Source of the DNA: Pseudomonas brassicacearum
GTDB taxonomy: Bacteria; Pseudomonadota; Gammaproteobacteria; Pseudomonadales; Pseudomonadaceae
Reading direction: 5' to 3'
DNA length: 64,000 nucleotides
Assembly (NCBI RefSeq): GCF_003732265.1
Contig: NZ_MOBK01000006.1
Span: 434,001-498,000, forward strand
Below, one piece after another: positions 63,511-64,000 of this stretch (its first letter is position 1; each line of letters starts with the position of its first letter). Below the pieces are notes generated by a model. It did not search any database. It was not told the origin of the DNA and saw only the letters and a list, made by a program, of their open reading frames with translations. Position numbers and translations under genes: made by a program.

Positions 63511-64000
63511 ATGAAAATCAAAGCCATCCGTACCCGCGTTTTTGAGTGGAAAGGCAAAGTCGTTCCGCCTCAAGCGCACTTCTGCACCAACGCCAGCGAC
63601 ATCCTGTTCGAGCGCGGCGACGCCATGGGCTCGTTCCGTTTTCACGGCTGGCTGGTGGTGGAAGTCGAGACCGATACCGGCCTCGTCGGCATCGGTAACT
63701 GCGCCCTGGCGCCACGGGTCGCCAAGGAAATCATCGACACCTACCTGGCACCGATTGCGATTGGCGAAGACCCGTTCGACAACGAATACATCTGGCAGAA
63801 AATGTACCGTCAGAGCCACGCCTGGGGCCGCAAAGGCATCGGCATGGCGGCGATCTCGGCCATCGACATCGCCATCTGGGACATCATGGGCAAAGCCGTC
63901 AACAAACCGGTGTTCAAACTGCTCGGCGGGCGGACCAAGGAAAAAATCTGGACCTACGCCTCGAAACTCTACGCCAACGACAACCTCGACCTGTTCCTCG
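63511..64000 (+). CDS. Mandelate racemase/muconate lactonizing enzyme family dehydratase (3' truncated)
   Basis: The first 163 residues of an enolase-superfamily enzyme. The N-terminal cap domain has [18 protein letters not shown], and [21 protein letters not shown] follows. The barrel begins near [20 protein letters not shown], with PVFKLLGG, as in rhamnonate/sugar-acid dehydratases. Metal-ligand residues lie beyond the window end. AAGGAA precedes the ATG. It has its own regulatory region with motifs shared with the tct/MFS promoter. Confidence 0.85.
   Translation, partial: MKIKAIRTRVFEWKGKVVPPQAHFCTNASDILFERGDAMGSFRFHGWLVVEVETDTGLVGIGNCALAPRVAKEIIDTYLAPIAIGEDPFDNEYIWQKMYRQSHAWGRKGIGMAAISAIDIAIWDIMGKAVNKPVFKLLGGRTKEKIWTYASKLYANDNLDLFL

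Noticed and set aside
1..64000. CRISPR arrays, tRNA/rRNA genes, prophage or insertion sequences
   Set aside because: No regularly spaced direct repeats, no cloverleaf or rRNA-like stretch, and no transposase, integrase or phage structural gene was seen; the only repeats are REP-type.

Overview
The window looks like chromosome of a Pseudomonas of the fluorescens group. The evidence is the high GC content, many paired REP elements built on the GTGGGAGCGGGCTTGCTCGCGAA core, and gene sets typical of that group (aruHI-type arginine catabolism, rnd-ycgL, lpxO, eptA, moxR/VWA pair, pxpABC). I see no rRNA, tRNA, CRISPR array, insertion sequence, prophage or replication origin. Both ends cut genes: an amino acid permease at the left and an enolase-superfamily dehydratase at the right.

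Layout. 1-10.7 kb: permease, then a tight operon of crotonase, acyl-CoA dehydrogenase, ADP-forming-type acyl-CoA ligase, AruI-like 2-ketoarginine decarboxylase, AruH-like arginine:pyruvate transaminase and aldehyde dehydrogenase. This fits the arginine transaminase route joined to CoA-dependent chemistry. A quinone reductase follows. 11.4-15.6 kb: a translationally coupled operon of GT2 glycosyltransferase, methyltransferase, GtrA flippase and a large membrane protein, probably modifying a surface glycan. 15.6-21.1 kb: LysR regulators, a lone HpaF-like isomerase, a CynX/NimT transporter and a polyamine-type glutamine synthetase homologue. 21.2-36.6 kb: housekeeping and single genes (EptA, methyltransferases, RNase D, YcgL, hydroxyacid dehydrogenase, nitroreductase, YcgN, a degenerate M61-like protein, RNA methyltransferase, YajD, oligopeptidase B, glutamine amidotransferase), with many REPs between them.

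36.7-41.9 kb is a compact iron operon of NIS siderophore synthetase, MFS protein and TonB-dependent receptor, with a Fur-like site upstream. 42.0-46.8 kb is a LysR regulator divergent from MFS-pxpA-pxpB-pxpC (5-oxoproline use). 46.9-49.0 kb is a MoxR ATPase/VWA pair. 49.1-49.9 kb is a small toxin-antitoxin-like operon (DUF4160 plus DUF2442-HTH) with a perfect palindrome at its promoter and a one-base frameshift in the first gene. 49.9-55.3 kb: DUF748 protein, cysK, lpxO, two small or unknown genes and an EamA exporter.

55.4-64 kb is an acid-catabolism region: LysR, TctCBA tripartite transporter, and divergently an MFS carrier, lactonase-like amidohydrolase, PdxA2-like dehydrogenase and MR/MLE dehydratase. 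A 15-bp motif is shared between the divergent promoter and the dehydratase promoter, and an unannotated 41-codon ORF with a strong Shine-Dalgarno sequence lies in the divergent intergenic region.

All functional calls rest on reading translated sequence and remembered family motifs. No database search was run.
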